Positions 5,796 to 5,943 of a DNA stretch of 5,943 nucleotides are shown one piece after another; position 1 is the stretch's first letter; every line of letters begins with the position of its first letter. The position numbers were made by a program, and so were the translations under genes. A model generated the notes under the pieces. It did not search any database. It was not told where the DNA came from and was given only the letters and a program-made list of their open reading frames with translations. Origin of the DNA: Chloroflexota bacterium (GTDB lineage: Bacteria; Chloroflexota; Limnocylindria; P2-11E). Where the stretch lies: the NCBI GenBank assembly GCA_016875665.1, contig VGPA01000089.1, positions 1 through 5,943 on the forward strand, written 5' to 3'.

Positions 5796-5943
5796 TTGAA
5801 CTTGATCCTCGGGTCGGTCAGCGCGTACGCGATGTCCGTCAGGAGGCTCGAGACCAGCACCACGACCGCGACGACCAGCGTGATGCCCATCAGCACGGGA
5901 TAGTTCCGCTGGTTCACGGAGAGGAGCATCAGCTGCCCCATGC
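5792..5943 (-). CDS. ABC transporter permease, DppB/OppB family, C-terminal end (5' part outside window)
   Basis: Forty-nine codons and a TGA stop (5794-5792) are visible at the right edge; the frame enters from beyond the window. The peptide contains SVNQRNYPVLMGITLVVAV, a hydrophobic last membrane helix, then LLTDIAYALTDPRIKFK. This matches the standard DppB/OppB ending, in which a QRDYP-like segment precedes the last helix and the protein closes with a LLxDxxYxxxDPRI signature. The stop overlaps the GTG start of the DppC-type gene by 4 nt, the usual B-C permease gene order. An ATG at 5941 is internal, not the start, because family members continue far upstream of it. Confidence 0.9.
   Translation of the reverse strand, partial: MGQLMLLSVNQRNYPVLMGITLVVAVVVLVSSLLTDIAYALTDPRIKFK

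Overview
The window is a dense, very GC-rich stretch (clearly above 60% by eye, with strong G/C at third codon positions). Six protein genes fill almost all of it. The composition, the luciferase-like (LLM) oxidoreductase, the dipeptide-type transporter and the run of small catabolic enzymes fit a high-GC environmental bacterium, such as an actinobacterium, a Chloroflexota member or a Rokubacteria/Methylomirabilota-type lineage. No gene here fixes the taxon, so this is inference. Long open frames on the opposite strand of nearly every gene are by-products of the high GC.

Layout: positions 1-654 on the + strand hold the C-terminal part of a thiamine-diphosphate (ThDP) enzyme of the acetolactate-synthase-like family. 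It converges, after only 5 bp, on a minus-strand operon that fills the rest. Read in transcription order (right to left), the operon is: the tail of a DppB/OppB-type permease (5943-5792), a complete DppC/OppC-type permease (5795-4875), an LLM-class flavin/F420 oxidoreductase (4878-3889), a DapA/NAL-superfamily Schiff-base lyase (3885-2941), a short-chain dehydrogenase (2941-2174) and a double-domain amidohydrolase (2177-660). The genes overlap by 1-4 nt at four junctions (GTGA, ATGA, TGATG, GTGA). The fifth junction is a 3-nt gap, and there an excellent AAGGAGG Shine-Dalgarno lies inside the end of the upstream gene. The operon promoter and the remaining transporter genes must lie beyond 5943.

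Inferred joint role: the ABC transporter imports a small organic compound, and the oxidoreductase, aldolase/hydratase-like enzyme, dehydrogenase and metal-dependent hydrolase/decarboxylase then act on it in sequence. The substrate cannot be read from sequence. The most unusual item is the amidohydrolase. It is a single polypeptide of about 505 residues with two homologous TIM-barrel halves: the first appears to have lost its metal-binding residues and the second keeps them. The DapA-like enzyme also has active-site changes that argue against lysine biosynthesis. No mobile element, CRISPR, RNA gene or intrinsic terminator was seen, and no gene-free stretch is longer than a few bases.
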